Notes: generated by a model from the letters alone, not told the origin. Shown: positions 25,258 through 36,477, numbered from the stretch's first letter. The stretch is 64,000 bases of DNA from Allobosea sp. CS1GBMeth4 (GCF_900185715.1 NZ_FYAS01000031.1:124001-188000), one strand, 5' to 3'. Numbers and translations: made by a program.

Positions 25258-26415
25258 CTATGTCGGCCCGCCGGCCTCGGCCGGAGCCGGACCGACATAG
25301 CGGGCGCGCGGCCGGATCAGCCGGCCGCTCTCGTTCTGCTCGAGCGCGTGGGCGAGCCAGCCGGTGCAGCGCGCCGCGGCGAAGATCTGGAACGGCGCCG
25401 TCTCCGGCAGCTCGAACCGCACCGCGAGCGCCGAGAGGGCGAAATCGATGTTCGGCTCCTCGCCCGTCATTGCGCCGATCGCAGCCTGCGCCCGCGTATG
25501 GGCGGCCGGTGGTTCGAAGGCCGCGAACAGGGCCCGCGCGCGCGGGTCCCCGTCGGGGTAGAGCGGGTGGCCGAAGCCCGGCAGGCCGGTGCCCGCCTCC
25601 AGCCGCGCGGCGAGCGTCGCCTCCAGCCCGTCGCGCTCGATGTCCCGCATCAGCGCGAGCACGCGCGGCGCGATGCCGCCATGCAGGGGCCCGGAGAGCG
25701 CTGCGAGCCCGGCCAGGGCGCAGGCGGCGAGCGAGGCGCCGGTCGAGGCGGTGACGCGCGCCGCGAAGGTCGAGGCGTTGAGCTCATGGTCGGCGAGCAG
25801 GACGAGCGCGCGCCGGATCGGCTCGGCGCCGTCGGCCCCGCAGCCCCAGGCGCGCGCCAGCCGCTGATGGATCGGTCCCTCGCCCGGGCCGCCGGCGATG
25901 GCGTCGACCAGCGCGTCGAGCACGGCCGCGGCCTCGAGATAGAGCGCCTTCTTGGCCCGGCCCGCCATCGGTCGGTCGGACGCGGCGCGCCCCGCGATCA
26001 CCGCGAAGATGCGCGCGAGCGGCTCGCCGGGCGGGACCATGGTCGCCTGCGGCGGGAAGCGCTGCGTCCCGCAATCCCACAGCAGCCGGGCGACGTCCTC
26101 CAGCCTGGCGCTCTCGGCGAGGCGCGCCGCCTCCCGCCCGCGATACCACAGGCCGCCGCGCTCGATTGTGGTGATGCTGGAAGGGAGCACCGGCTCGCCA
26201 TAAGCGATCGCATCCTCGGCGATCGCAGCCGGGCGGCGGCCGCGCGCCTTGCGATGCTCCAGCCGGGCGACGTCCTCGGCGCGATAGAGGCTGCGGCGAG
26301 AATCTCCGGCATCGCTGCGGGCCTCGATCAGCCCGCGGCTGACATAGGCGTAAAGCGTCTGCGGCTTCAGGCGTAGCCGCGCCATCGCCTCCTGTGCCGT
26401 CAGCCAGTCCTGCAT
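25258..26415 (-). CDS. Citrate synthase family protein with N-terminal helix-turn-helix
   Basis: The 385-residue protein fuses a MerR/excisionase-like DNA-binding domain (residues about 5-55: LTAQEAMARLRLKPQTLYAY, then SRRSLYRAEDVARLEHRKAR) to a citrate-synthase fold. Catalytic positions seen are HELNASTFAARV, GPLHGGIAP, PGFGHPLYPDGDPRA and the Asp in NIDFALSAL. The start at 26415 is the second of two adjacent ATGs; AGGAGAG lies 5 bases before it and only 2 before the first. It is divergent from a second citrate synthase gene with a 97-bp AT-rich gap. It may be an enzyme that also binds that gap and regulates both genes; this dual role is inference. Confidence 0.85.
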   Translation of the reverse strand: MQDWLTAQEAMARLRLKPQTLYAYVSRGLIEARSDAGDSRRSLYRAEDVARLEHRKARGRRPAAIAEDAIAYGEPVLPSSITTIERGGLWYRGREAARLAESARLEDVARLLWDCGTQRFPPQATMVPPGEPLARIFAVIAGRAASDRPMAGRAKKALYLEAAAVLDALVDAIAGGPGEGPIHQRLARAWGCGADGAEPIRRALVLLADHELNASTFAARVTASTGASLAACALAGLAALSGPLHGGIAPRVLALMRDIERDGLEATLAARLEAGTGLPGFGHPLYPDGDPRARALFAAFEPPAAHTRAQAAIGAMTGEEPNIDFALSALAVRFELPETAPFQIFAAARCTGWLAHALEQNESGRLIRPRARYVGPAPAEAGGPT

Positions 26416-26512
26416 CATTCCTCTCCTAGAAATATTGATTGTATTGTTCAAGATTGATCGTTGCAATGCGGACGCCGATCCTCGAGCCGATCGCTTTTGA
26501 GGAGTTCTTGCC

Positions 26513-27589
26513 ATGTCCGATGGTCTCGATGACGTCGTCGCCGCCCACACCGTGCTCTCGGAGGTCGACGGTGCCGCCGGCCGCCTCGTGATCCGCGGCC
26601 ACAGCCTCGCCGAGCTCGCCGGCCGCACCAGCTTCGAGGAGATGGCGGCGCTGCTGCTGGAGGGCTTGCTGCCCGGCCTGCCGCAGGGCCGCGACCTGGC
26701 GGCGGCGCTCGGCCGCGCCCGCGCCGATCTCTTCCCGATCGTGGAGCGTGCTTCCCTGTCGGACGATCTCGGCCCGGTCGAGGCGCTGCGGGCCTGGACG
26801 GCGCAGATGTCGGATGGAGAAGAGGCGGGGACGGCGCTGAAGCTGCTCGCCGCGCCGGCGGTCTTCAGCGCCGCTGCCGTGCGCAAGCGGCGTGGCCTCA
26901 TGCCGATTGCGCCCGATCCCACGCTGTCGCAGGCGGCGGACACGCTGCGCATGCTGCGCGGCGAGGCGCCGACCGGGGCGCAGGCCGCCGCGCTCGACGC
27001 CTATCTCGTCACCGTCGCCGATCACGGCCTCAATGCCTCGACCTTCGCCGCGCGCGTCGTCGCCTCGACCCGGGCCGGGCTGGTCTCGGCCGTGCTGGCC
27101 GGGATCAGCGCCTTGAAGGGCCCGCTGCATGGCGGTGCGCCGGGGCCGGTCATCGAGATGCTCGACGCCATCGGCGAGCCGGCCAATGCTCGGGCCTGGC
27201 TGGAGGGCGCGCTCGACCGCGGCGAGCGGCTGATGGGCTTCGGCCACCGCGTCTATCGTGTTCGCGATCCGCGTGCCGATGCGCTGAAGCAGGCGATCGC
27301 TCGGCTCGGCGCCGATGCCGGCCGCCTGCGCCATGCCGAGGCGGTCGAGCTGGCGGCGCTCGCGATCCTGCGCGAGCGCAAGCCCGGCCGCTCGCTCGAG
27401 ACCAATGTCGAGTTCTACACGGCGCTGCTGCTGGAGGCGCTCGGCTTCCCGCCGGAGGCCTTCACCTGCGTCTTCGCGCTCGGCCGCACCATGGGCTGGC
27501 TCGCCCATGCCCGCGAGCAGATCGAGACCGGCCGGCTGATCCGGCCGCAATCGGTCTATGTCGGCCCGCAGCCGAGGCGGGCGGCGTGA
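26513..27589 (+). CDS. Citrate synthase family protein (citrate/2-methylcitrate synthase)
   Basis: The 358-residue protein has the citrate-synthase motifs DHGLNASTFAARVVAS (His171), GPLHGGAPGPV (His206) and MGFGHRVYRVRDPRA (His245), and ends AREQIETGRLIRPQSVYVGP. The position of the catalytic Asp (normally NVDFY) reads NVEFYTALLLEALG, giving Glu300. Asp-to-Glu here could lower or alter activity, or may be normal for a subgroup; I cannot tell. It is shorter than the housekeeping GltA and has no methylcitrate genes next to it. It is divergent from the DNA-binding relative at 26415 and presumably controlled with it. TTTTGAGGAG lies upstream of ATG 26513. Confidence 0.87.
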   Translation: MSDGLDDVVAAHTVLSEVDGAAGRLVIRGHSLAELAGRTSFEEMAALLLEGLLPGLPQGRDLAAALGRARADLFPIVERASLSDDLGPVEALRAWTAQMSDGEEAGTALKLLAAPAVFSAAAVRKRRGLMPIAPDPTLSQAADTLRMLRGEAPTGAQAAALDAYLVTVADHGLNASTFAARVVASTRAGLVSAVLAGISALKGPLHGGAPGPVIEMLDAIGEPANARAWLEGALDRGERLMGFGHRVYRVRDPRADALKQAIARLGADAGRLRHAEAVELAALAILRERKPGRSLETNVEFYTALLLEALGFPPEAFTCVFALGRTMGWLAHAREQIETGRLIRPQSVYVGPQPRRAA

Positions 27590-27595
27590 AGAGCA

Positions 27596-27704
27596 CGTCA
27601 TGCTCGGGCATGACCCGAGCATCTCGGGGCCGGAAGAGGCGCCAGCCGGCGCCGTCTCGTCACGAGTTTCTCGGGTCTGCGCTGCGCTGCGCCCCAGAAT
27701 GACG
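27596..27704. repeat. Intergenic palindromic repeat, family B copy 2
   Basis: The element starts CGTCATGCTCGGGCATGACC, contains CGAGCATCTCGGGGCCGGAA and ends TGCGCCCCAGAATGACG. It begins 6 bases after the citrate synthase stop and ends 6 bases before the convergent hutD stop, so it separates two 3' ends. The copy at 54290 shares both ends and the GAGCATCTC and TTCTCGGGTCTGCGCT segments. Confidence 0.82.
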
Positions 27705-27710
27705 CGTGGA

Positions 27711-28274
27711 TTAGCGCTCCGCCGTCAGCCAGACCGCATAAAGCTCCGCCTCACCGCTATGGCTGACCAGCTCGACGCGTCCCGGCGCCTCCAGGATCGC
27801 GCTGTCGCCGGCGACGAGCGCTGCGCCGCTCACCTGCCAGTCGCCCTTGCGGGCGACCAGCACCAGCAGGCCCTCGCTCGCGCTGAGCGAGCCTGCGCCG
27901 GAAACACGTTCGACCCGGTGCCGCCAGAGGCCGCGCCGGCTCATCACGTTGAGATCGTCGATCGGCCCGTCGGCCAGCAGCCCCTCGACCGCGCGGTCGG
28001 CGGCGAAGGAATAGGGCGCGCTCGTCCGGTCGAGCTGGACGCGCTCGCCGTCGCCGAAGGCCAGGGTGATGCCGACGCCGGTCAGCACCGACAGCGTCCG
28101 GTCGATGCCGGGAAAGGCCGAGAACGGCCCGTCCTGCCCGACATGGGCCATGCTGATGCGCCAGTCGAAATCGCTCAGCGAGGCGCCCTCCGGCGCGACG
28201 GCGATCTCGGTCGTGGTGCCGCCGCCGTTCTTCCACGGCATGACCAGGCAGTCGGCGGCGCGGATGAGGCGCAT
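27711..28274 (-). CDS. hutD: HutD-family protein
   Basis: The 187-residue protein begins MRLIRAADCLVMPWKNGGGT, followed by TEIAVAPEGASLSDFDWRIS and GPFSAFPGIDRTLSVLTG, the standard HutD cupin-like signature. HutD has no proven reaction; in pseudomonads it has been proposed to limit hut operon output. Start ATG 28274 has GAGGATC upstream. It is the last gene of the leftward hut run and is separated from hutU by a family A palindrome, which may lower or decouple its expression. It belongs with hutU, hutG, hutH and hutI in histidine breakdown. Confidence 0.9.
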   Translation of the reverse strand: MRLIRAADCLVMPWKNGGGTTTEIAVAPEGASLSDFDWRISMAHVGQDGPFSAFPGIDRTLSVLTGVGITLAFGDGERVQLDRTSAPYSFAADRAVEGLLADGPIDDLNVMSRRGLWRHRVERVSGAGSLSASEGLLVLVARKGDWQVSGAALVAGDSAILEAPGRVELVSHSGEAELYAVWLTAER

Positions 28275-28306
28275 CGGAGATCCTCGCTGGAAAATGCATC
28301 TCTCAC

Positions 28307-28395
28307 CGTCATTGCGAGGAGCGAAGCGACGAAGCAATCCAGCAGGGCGTAGAGAGCCATGGCCCCTGGATTGCTTCGCTGCGCTCGCAATGACG
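28307..28395. repeat. Intergenic palindromic repeat, family A copy 3
   Basis: The 89-bp palindrome starts CGTCATTGCGAGGAGCGAAG and ends CTGCGCTCGCAATGACG. It lies 7 bases behind the hutU stop and 33 bases before the hutD start on the minus strand, within the hut gene run. Confidence 0.88.
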
Positions 28396-28402
28396 GGTTT
28401 CG

Positions 28403-30066
<1,664 letters not shown>

Positions 30067-30070
<4 letters not shown>

Positions 30071-30876
30071 GGCTTCGTCCGTTCGATGTGGGTGGCGGCT
30101 GCGAGCGCGGCCGCGATCATGCTGGAGAGGGTCGACTGCAGGCTGGCGGCCTTGGCCGGAGCGAAAGCCCAGGGCGCCGCCTCCTCGTCGAGATAGGCGG
30201 AGAGCGCGATCTCCATCTGGAGCGCGTGGACATGCTCGGCTGGCTGGCCGTAATGCCGGGTGATCCAGCCGCCCTTGAAGCGGCCGTTGACGACCTGGCT
30301 GAAGGCGCTGCCGGCCATCGCAGCGGCCGCAGCGGCTTCAATGGCGGGCGCGGCGCTGGCGCCTGAATTCGTGCCGAGGTTCAGCGTCGGCAGCGTGCCC
30401 GGAAACAGGCGCGGGATCACCGACTTGATCGAATGGCAGTCCCAGAGCAGGCAGAAGCCGTGCTGCGCCCTGGCATGCGCGATCTCGGCGGCGAGCGCGT
30501 CGTGATAGGGCTGGAAATAGGCTTCGCGTCGCCGGGCGATCTCGGCCTCGTCCGGCGGCGTCTGCCAGATCGGCGCGCCGTCGAAGGTGGTGGTCGGCAC
30601 CAGCTCGGTCGTCGCCTGGCCGGGATAGAGCGAGACGCCGGCCGGGTCGCGGTTGAGGTCGATGACGAAGCGCGAGAGCTGCGCTTCGACGATGGTCGGC
30701 TGGAAGCGCTCGGCGAAGCCGTAGAGCCGGCGCATGTGCCAGTCGGTGTCCTCGACCAGCTTGCCGCGCGCATTGAGCTGCGCCGCCACCTCGGCCGGCA
30801 GGCCGGTGCCCGGATGCGGCATCGACAGGACGAGCGGCGACGAGCCGCGCGTGACGGAGACGATGTCGGTGGTCAT
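30067..30876 (-). CDS. hutG: N-formylglutamate deformylase
   Basis: The 269-residue zinc hydrolase of the N-formylglutamate amidohydrolase family releases formate and glutamate, the last step of the five-step histidine pathway. Motifs include [47 protein letters not shown] and [23 protein letters not shown] lies 8 bases before ATG 30876, and the stop overlaps hutU. With hutF present it shows that formiminoglutamate is first deiminated to formylglutamate rather than cleaved by the one-step formiminoglutamase. Confidence 0.95.
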
Positions 30877-30889
30877 GTGTTGTCTCCGA

Positions 30890-30982
30890 CGTCATGCTCG
30901 GCCTTGTGCCGAGCATCCACGTCTTGAACACCGCGCTCGACCAGCGAAGACGTGGATGGTCGGGACAAGCCCGACCATGACG
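30890..30982. repeat. Intergenic palindromic repeat, family B copy 3
   Basis: Outer arms CGTCATGCTCGGCCTTGTGC and GGGACAAGCCCGACCATGACG enclose a second pair, ATCCACGTCTT and AAGACGTGGAT. The element lies 15 bases behind the hutH stop and 13 bases before the hutG start on the minus strand, inside the hut gene run. Confidence 0.82.
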
Positions 30983-30997
30983 GAAAGGGCGAGTTTC

Positions 30998-32524
30998 TCA
31001 CGCCGAAAGCTCCCCATAGCTGTCGACCCCCGCCGCCTTTCCGAGCGCGCCCGAGAGCACCAGCTCCGTCGCCGCGGCGAGATCGGGCGCGAGATAGCGG
31101 TCCTCGGTCAGCGGCGCGATACGCTCGCGGATCAGCGCCAGCACCGGCTCGAGGCGCGGCGAGGTCCGGAGCGGCCGGTGATGCTCGATCGCCTCGGCCG
31201 CCGCCATCAGTTCGACCGCGACGATGCTCGCCGCGTTCTTCGCCATCTCGATCAGGCGGAAGGCGCCATGCGTCGCCATCGAGACATGGTCTTCCTGGTT
31301 GGCCGAGGTGGGGATCGTGTCCACGGAGGCCGGAAACGCCTTCTGCTTGTTCTCGGAGGCGAGCGCCGCGGCGGTCACCTGCGCGATCATGAAGCCCGAG
31401 TTGAGGCCGGCATCGCGGGCGAGGAAGGGCGGCAGCCCGCTCATCACCGGGTCGACCAGCAGTGCGATGCGGCGCTCGGCGAGGTTGCCGATCTCGCAGA
31501 CCGCCATCGCCAGCATGTCGGCGGCGAAGGCGACCGGTTCGGCGTGGAAATTGCCGCCCGAGACGATCTCGCCCGGCCCGAGCACCAGCGGGTTGTCGGT
31601 GACGGCATTCGCCTCGATCGCGAGCGTCGCCGCGGCGTTGCCGAGCAGGTCGCGCACCGCGCCCATCACCTGTGGCTGGCAGCGCAGCGAATAGGGGTCC
31701 TGGACCTTGCTGTCGCCGAAGCGGTGGCTCTCGCGGATTTCGCTGTCCGCGATGAGATCAAGCAGCAGGGCCGCCACCCTGATCTGGCCGGGCTGGCCGC
31801 GCAGCCCCTGGATGCGCGGGTCGAACGGCGTGTCGGAGCCCTTGAGGGCGTCGACCGAGAGCGCGCCGGCGATCAATGCCGCATCGAAGACGCGGGCGAG
31901 GCTGGCGAGTCCCGCCAGCGCCAGCGCGGTCGAGACCTGCGTGCCGTTGATCAGCGCGAGGCCTTCCTTGGCGCCGAGCGCCAGCGGCGCCTGGCCGATC
32001 CGCTTCAGTGCCTCGGCTGCCGGCAGCACCTCGCCCTTCAGCCTGATCTCGCCGACGCCCATCAGCGCCGCGGTGAGATGTGCGAGCGGGGCGAGGTCGC
32101 CGGAGGCGCCGACCGAGCCCTTTGCCGGTACGACCGGCAGCGCGCCGGCCGCGAGCGCGCCGGTCAGCGCCTCGACCACCACGGGCCGCACGCCGGAAGC
32201 GCCCCGCGCCAGGCTGGCCGCCTTCATCGCCAGGATCAGCGCCACGACGGAATCGGGCAGGGCGGGCCCGGTGCCGACCGCATGCGAGAGGATGAGGTTG
32301 CGCTGCAGGGCGGCGAGGTCGGTGTCGGCGATGCGCACGCTGGCGAGCTTGCCGAAGCCGGTGTTGACGCCGTAGGTCACGGTGCCGGCCGCGACGATCT
32401 CGTCGACGATCGCCTGCGCGCCGGCGATCGCGCCGGTCTCGGCGAGAGAGACGGCGGCGCCGTCGAGGACATGGCGCCAGTCGGCGAGGCGGGCCTCGCC
32501 GGGAGTGAGCGATAGCGTGGTCAT
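30998..32524 (-). CDS. hutH: Histidine ammonia-lyase
   Basis: The 508-residue enzyme removes ammonia from histidine to give urocanate, the first step of the pathway. The autocatalytic MIO cofactor forms from Ala140-Ser141-Gly142 in [26 protein letters not shown], with the catalytic Tyr, and DNPLVL and [20 protein letters not shown] also match. ATG 32524 overlaps the hutI stop (ATGA). It is cytoplasmic and of normal length. It is placed downstream of hutI and upstream of hutG/hutU in one leftward run. Confidence 0.97.
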   Translation of the reverse strand: MTTLSLTPGEARLADWRHVLDGAAVSLAETGAIAGAQAIVDEIVAAGTVTYGVNTGFGKLASVRIADTDLAALQRNLILSHAVGTGPALPDSVVALILAMKAASLARGASGVRPVVVEALTGALAAGALPVVPAKGSVGASGDLAPLAHLTAALMGVGEIRLKGEVLPAAEALKRIGQAPLALGAKEGLALINGTQVSTALALAGLASLARVFDAALIAGALSVDALKGSDTPFDPRIQGLRGQPGQIRVAALLLDLIADSEIRESHRFGDSKVQDPYSLRCQPQVMGAVRDLLGNAAATLAIEANAVTDNPLVLGPGEIVSGGNFHAEPVAFAADMLAMAVCEIGNLAERRIALLVDPVMSGLPPFLARDAGLNSGFMIAQVTAAALASENKQKAFPASVDTIPTSANQEDHVSMATHGAFRLIEMAKNAASIVAVELMAAAEAIEHHRPLRTSPRLEPVLALIRERIAPLTEDRYLAPDLAAATELVLSGALGKAAGVDSYGELSA

Positions 32525-33744
32525 TGTCCGTTCCGGATGCGGGCGTGAAGCGGGTTGAAGCCGAGGCGGTAGGCGAGCTCGGCCGGGCGTTCGATGTCCC
32601 AGATGGCGAGGTCGCAAGCCTTGCCCGCCTCCAGCGTGCCGATCTCGTTCTCCAGGCCGAGCGCCCGGGCGGCATTGCGGGTCATGCCGGCGAGCGCTTC
32701 CTCCGGCGTCAGCCGGAACAGGGTGCAGCCCATGTTCATGGTCAGAAGCGGCGAGGTCAGCGGCGAGGTGCCCGGATTGGCGTCGGTGGCGAGCGCGATC
32801 GGCACGCCATGTCGACGCAGGAGCTCTATTGGCGGCTTCACCGTCTCGCGCAGGAAGTAGAAGGCGCCCGGCAGCACCACCGCGACGGTGCCGGCCCTGG
32901 CCATGGCGATCACGCCGGCCTCGTCGAGATGCTCGAGATGGTCGGCCGAGAGCGCGCCGAAGCTGGCCGCCAGCGCCGCGCCGCCGAGATTGGAGAGCTG
33001 CTCGGCATGAATCTTGATGGGCAGACCCTTCGCCTTCGCCGCGGTGAAGACGCGCGCGGTCTCCGCCGGCGAGAAGGCGATGCCTTCGCAGAACACATCG
33101 ACCGCGTCGGCGAGCTTCAACGCCGTGATCGCGTCGAGCATCGGGCCGCAGACGAGGTCGACATAATCGCCGGAACGGCCCTTGAACTCCGCCGGCACGG
33201 CATGGGCGCCGAGGAAGGTTGTCAGCACCCTGACCGGGCGCTCGCGCCCGAGCCGGCGGGCGACGGCGAGGACCTTCACCTCGCTGTCCGTGTCGAGCCC
33301 GTAGCCCGACTTGATCTCGACGGTGGTGACGCCCTCGGCGATCAGCGCGGACAGGCGCTTGTCGGCGCTGGCGAAGAGTTCGTCCTCGCTCGCCGCACGC
33401 GTCGCCTTGACGCTGGAGGCGATGCCGCCGCCGGCGCGGGCGATCTCCTCATAGCTCGCGCCCTTGAGGCGCAATTCGAATTCACTGGCGCGGTCGCCGC
33501 CGTAGACGAGGTGGGTATGGCAATCGATCAGCCCCGGCGTGATCCAGCGGCCCTCGCAATCGATGATCTCGGCCTGGCCGATGGTCTCGACCTCTGCACG
33601 CGGGCCGGCGAAGACGATGCGGCCGTTGCGGGCGATGACGATGCCGTCCTCGATCGCGCCATAAGGCGCGTCCGCATCGGCCACCATGGTCGCGAGCCGG
33701 GCGTTGATCCACACTCGCTGACTGTGGGAAGGGGTCGCCGCCAC
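32521..33744 (-). CDS. hutI: Imidazolonepropionase
   Basis: The 407-residue amidohydrolase opens imidazolonepropionate to formiminoglutamate. Metal-binding His residues are seen in [13 protein letters not shown] (76 and 78), in [12 protein letters not shown] and in [10 protein letters not shown], and the Asp in [11 protein letters not shown] choose GTG 33744: GAGAGGAGG lies just upstream, and the N-terminus [20 protein letters not shown] fits relatives. An in-frame ATG further up falls inside the operator palindrome and is unlikely. It is the first gene of the leftward hut run and overlaps hutH. Confidence 0.95.
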   Translation of the reverse strand: MAATPSHSQRVWINARLATMVADADAPYGAIEDGIVIARNGRIVFAGPRAEVETIGQAEIIDCEGRWITPGLIDCHTHLVYGGDRASEFELRLKGASYEEIARAGGGIASSVKATRAASEDELFASADKRLSALIAEGVTTVEIKSGYGLDTDSEVKVLAVARRLGRERPVRVLTTFLGAHAVPAEFKGRSGDYVDLVCGPMLDAITALKLADAVDVFCEGIAFSPAETARVFTAAKAKGLPIKIHAEQLSNLGGAALAASFGALSADHLEHLDEAGVIAMARAGTVAVVLPGAFYFLRETVKPPIELLRRHGVPIALATDANPGTSPLTSPLLTMNMGCTLFRLTPEEALAGMTRNAARALGLENEIGTLEAGKACDLAIWDIERPAELAYRLGFNPLHARIRNGQ

Positions 33745-33789
33745 GTCGCCTCCTCTCGACTTCGCCTGCTTTGCAGCTATGCTAGACAA

Positions 33790-33827
33790 TTGCATATGCA
33801 AATAGCAAGCTTGATTTGCATATGCAA
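33790..33827. promoter_or_regulatory. Two TTGCATATGCAA operators, probable HutC sites
   Basis: Two perfect 12-bp palindromes TTGCATATGCAA lie at 33790-33801 and 33816-33827, 26 bases centre to centre, in the only divergent gap of the hut locus (hutI leftward, hutF rightward). Both are flanked by AT-rich sequence that probably contains the two promoters. The GntR/HutC regulator is encoded at 35226. HutC-type repressors bind palindromes in this position, with urocanate as usual inducer; the exact motif assignment is inference. Confidence 0.7.
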
Positions 33828-33844
33828 TTGAAGGAAACGACGGC

Positions 33845-35212
33845 GTGACCGGACACACGACACTGCATCTCGCCCAGGCGCTGCTGCCCGGGGGCTTCGC
33901 CGAGAACGTCACGCTGACGCTCGATCATGGAACCATCATGTCGGTCGTGACGGGGCAGGCGGCGCCCGCCGGGGCGACCGAGCTCGCAGGGCTGACCCTG
34001 CCCGGCCTGCCCAACCTGCACAGCCACACCTTCCAGCGCGGCATGGCCGGCCTCGCCGAGCGCCGCGGCGCCTCCGAGGATTCCTTCTGGACCTGGCGCG
34101 AGGTGATGTACCGCTTCCTCGACCGCCTGAGCCCGGATGACGTCCAGGCGATCGCGGCGCAGGCCATGGTCGAGATGCTGGAGGGCGGCTTCACGGCGCT
34201 CGCCGAGTTCCACTACCTGCATCACGACAAGGACGGCCGCGCCTATGGCGACATCGCCGCCATGGGCGCCGCGGTCGCGGCCGCCGCGGCGGAGACCGGC
34301 ATCGGTCTGACCTTGCTGCCGGTGCTCTATCGCTACGGCAATTTCGGCTGCGCGGCCGCGGCACCCGGCCAGCGCCGTTTCCTCAATGACCGCGACGCCT
34401 ATGCGCGGCTGGTCGAGGGCAGCGAGAAGGCCGTCGCCGGGCTCCCCGATGCCCGCGTCGGGCTGGCGCCGCATTCGCTGCGCGCGGTGGCGCTCGACGA
34501 CCTGACCTGGATCGCGCAGCTGCGCCGGAACGTGCCGCTGCACATTCATGTCGCCGAGCAGACCCGCGAGGTCGAGGACAGCCTCGCCATCACCGGCCGC
34601 CGGCCGGTCGAACTCCTCATGCAGACCGTCGCGGTCGATGCGCGCTGGTGCCTGATCCACGCCACCCATCTCAGCGATGCCGAGCGCGACGCGATGGCGC
34701 TCTCCGGCGCGGTCGCCGGCCTGTGCCCGATCACCGAAGCCAATCTCGGCGACGGCATCTTCGACGGCGTGCGCTACCGCGGGAAGGGCGGGCGCATCGG
34801 CGTCGGCAGCGATTCCAATGTCGAGATCGGCGCCGGCGGCGAATTGCGCATGCTCGAATACTCGCAGCGCCTGCGCGATCGCCGGCGTGCGCTCTGGGCC
34901 GAAGCGGGCGTCTCGGCCGGCCTTCGGCTCTGGCAGGACGCCTGTGCCGGCGGTGCCCAGGCCTGCGGCCGCAGCATCGGCGCGATCGCCGTCGGCCGCC
35001 GCGCCGACCTCGTCACCCTCGAGGCAGGGCACCCGGCGCTGGTCGGCAAGGCTGGCGACCTGGCGCTCGACAGCGCGATCTTCTCGGCGCCGGCGCTGCC
35101 CGTAGCGGACGTGCTCGTCGGTGGAAAGCCTGTGGTCAGCGGCGGCCGGCACATTGACCGCGCCCGCATCGCAGCCCGCTATGGCCGGGTGATCCGCAAT
35201 CTCCTCAGCTGA
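33845..35212 (+). CDS. hutF: Formimidoylglutamate deiminase
   Basis: The 455-residue amidohydrolase converts formiminoglutamate to N-formylglutamate and ammonia. Metal and catalytic segments are [20 protein letters not shown] (His59, His61), [25 protein letters not shown] and [20 protein letters not shown]. The start is GTG 33845 with AAGGAAA upstream. Length is normal. It is divergent from hutI, shares the operator region with it and is followed by hutC at 13 bases, making a two-gene rightward unit. Confidence 0.96.
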   Translation: MTGHTTLHLAQALLPGGFAENVTLTLDHGTIMSVVTGQAAPAGATELAGLTLPGLPNLHSHTFQRGMAGLAERRGASEDSFWTWREVMYRFLDRLSPDDVQAIAAQAMVEMLEGGFTALAEFHYLHHDKDGRAYGDIAAMGAAVAAAAAETGIGLTLLPVLYRYGNFGCAAAAPGQRRFLNDRDAYARLVEGSEKAVAGLPDARVGLAPHSLRAVALDDLTWIAQLRRNVPLHIHVAEQTREVEDSLAITGRRPVELLMQTVAVDARWCLIHATHLSDAERDAMALSGAVAGLCPITEANLGDGIFDGVRYRGKGGRIGVGSDSNVEIGAGGELRMLEYSQRLRDRRRALWAEAGVSAGLRLWQDACAGGAQACGRSIGAIAVGRRADLVTLEAGHPALVGKAGDLALDSAIFSAPALPVADVLVGGKPVVSGGRHIDRARIAARYGRVIRNLLS

Positions 35213-35225
35213 GCCTCAGGGAGCC

Positions 35226-35975
35226 ATGAGCCCACCTCAGATCGACGCCGTGACGCTGGACGGGGCCGGGCCGCTCTACGACCAGATCCGCCGCGCCATC
35301 CGCGATCTGATCCTGGCCGGCAGCTGGCCGCCGGGCACGGCGGTGCCGCCCGAGCACGCGCTGATGGAGAAGCTGGGCGCCTCGCGCATGACCGTGCACC
35401 GGGCGCTGGCGCAGCTCGCCCGCGAAGGGCTGATCACCCGCCGGCGCCGGTCTGGCACCATCGTCGCGAGCCCGCCGGCGAGCCACGCCATGCTCGACAT
35501 CCTCTCTATCCCGGAGGAGGTCCGCGAGCACGGCCAGATCTACAGCTATCGCATCCTGCAGCGGCGCGACGGCAAAGCCTCGCGCGAGATCGCGGCGCGC
35601 TTCGATCTCGCCCGTTCGGCCGAGATCGCGCATCTCACCGTGCTGCATTTCGCCGACCGGGCGCCGCATGTGCTGGAAGACCGGGTAATCCATCTCGCCG
35701 CCATGCCGAAGGTCGTGGACGAGACCTTCGCCGAGACGCCGCCGGGCGACTGGCTGCTCCGCAACAGCCTCTGGACTCAGGCCGAGCACGCGATCAGCGC
35801 CGTCGCGGCGGGGCCGCAGGAGGCTGAACTCCTGACGATCGATACCGGCGAGCCCTGCCTGCTCGTCGAACGCCGGACCTGGAACCAGGCGCAACCGATC
35901 ACCGCCGTGCGCCTGCTCTATCCGGGCGGGCGCCATCGCTTCGTCGGCCGCTTCGGGCCCTATGGGGCGGTCTGA
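35226..35975 (+). CDS. hutC: Histidine utilisation repressor HutC (GntR family)
   Basis: The 249-residue regulator has an N-terminal GntR winged helix (PLYDQIRRAIRDLILAGSWP, then HALMEKLGASRMTVHRALAQ, about residues 16-75) and a C-terminal UTRA ligand domain (RILQRRDGKASREIAARFDL; LVERRTWNQAQPITAVRLLY). It should repress hutI- and hutF-led units until urocanate accumulates. CAGGGAG precedes ATG 35226. Being co-transcribed with hutF, it is probably autoregulated through the TTGCATATGCAA sites. Confidence 0.94.
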   Translation: MSPPQIDAVTLDGAGPLYDQIRRAIRDLILAGSWPPGTAVPPEHALMEKLGASRMTVHRALAQLAREGLITRRRRSGTIVASPPASHAMLDILSIPEEVREHGQIYSYRILQRRDGKASREIAARFDLARSAEIAHLTVLHFADRAPHVLEDRVIHLAAMPKVVDETFAETPPGDWLLRNSLWTQAEHAISAVAAGPQEAELLTIDTGEPCLLVERRTWNQAQPITAVRLLYPGGRHRFVGRFGPYGAV

Positions 35976-35991
35976 GCACGAGCCCCGACAG

Positions 35992-36058
35992 GGCGAGCAC
36001 GGCGAAGCGATCCAGGGGACGTTGAGCTCTGTCGCCCCTGGATTGCTTCGTCGCTTGC
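35992..36058. repeat. Truncated palindromic repeat, family A copy 4
   Basis: Arms GGCGAAGCGATCCAGGGG and CCCCTGGATTGCTTCGTCGC match the inner part of family A, but the outer CGTCATTGCGAG / CTCGCAATGACG ends are missing. It lies between the convergent stops of hutC and the glycine-zipper gene, and looks like a decayed copy. Confidence 0.65.
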
Positions 36059-36071
36059 CTTGGACGATGCG

Positions 36072-36338
36072 TCAGCAGGCGTAGCGCACGCGGCGGCCCC
36101 ATTCGTCGCGGCCGTAGCAGATCCGGTCAGGCGTCGTCGCCGAGCCGATGATCGCGCCGCCGGCGCCGCCGATCGCCGCCCCCGCCAGTGCGCCGCCGGC
36201 ACGCCCGGTCGCGGCTCCGCCGACGAGCGCGCCGGCGCCAGCGCCGATCAGAGCACCGGTCGCTGTGTTCTGCTCGCGCGGAGTGCAGGCGCCGAGCGCT
36301 GCCACCGCGGCGGATACGAGCATGAGTTTCCTGATCAT
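36072..36338 (-). CDS. Small glycine-zipper lipoprotein
   Basis: The 88-residue protein has a lipoprotein signal peptide with lipobox LGAC (Cys18), so it should be lipid-anchored after export. Residues about 28-68 are glycine-zipper repeats (GALIGAGAGALVGGAATG; GGALAGAAIGGAGGAIIGSA), which pack into membranes in outer-membrane proteins of the YMGG/OmpA-linked type. The tail RICYGRDEWGRRVRYAC has two Cys that could form a disulfide. GAGGAA precedes ATG 36338. An EcfG-like promoter lies upstream at 36453. Its precise role is unknown; envelope stress is a reasonable guess. Confidence 0.8.
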   Translation of the reverse strand: MIRKLMLVSAAVAALGACTPREQNTATGALIGAGAGALVGGAATGRAGGALAGAAIGGAGGAIIGSATTPDRICYGRDEWGRRVRYAC

Positions 36339-36452
36339 CGGGCGTTCCTCCTCGGTGTGCGGAACGATGGCACCGATGTGGGCGACGCCATTCCGCGATG
36401 TCTGCTTCGGATCGCCGGTTCGTGCCGTGCGGGCCGATTGCGTCGCTGCTCA

Positions 36453-36477
36453 AACCGGGGCGGCGGACGTTTGTTCC
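36453..36477 (-). promoter_or_regulatory. EcfG-like promoter for the glycine-zipper gene
   Basis: On the minus strand GGAAC (36477-36473), 16 bases and GGTT (36456-36453) resemble the general stress consensus GGAAC-N16/17-CGTT with one -10 mismatch. It lies 115 bases before the ATG at 36338. Confidence 0.4.
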
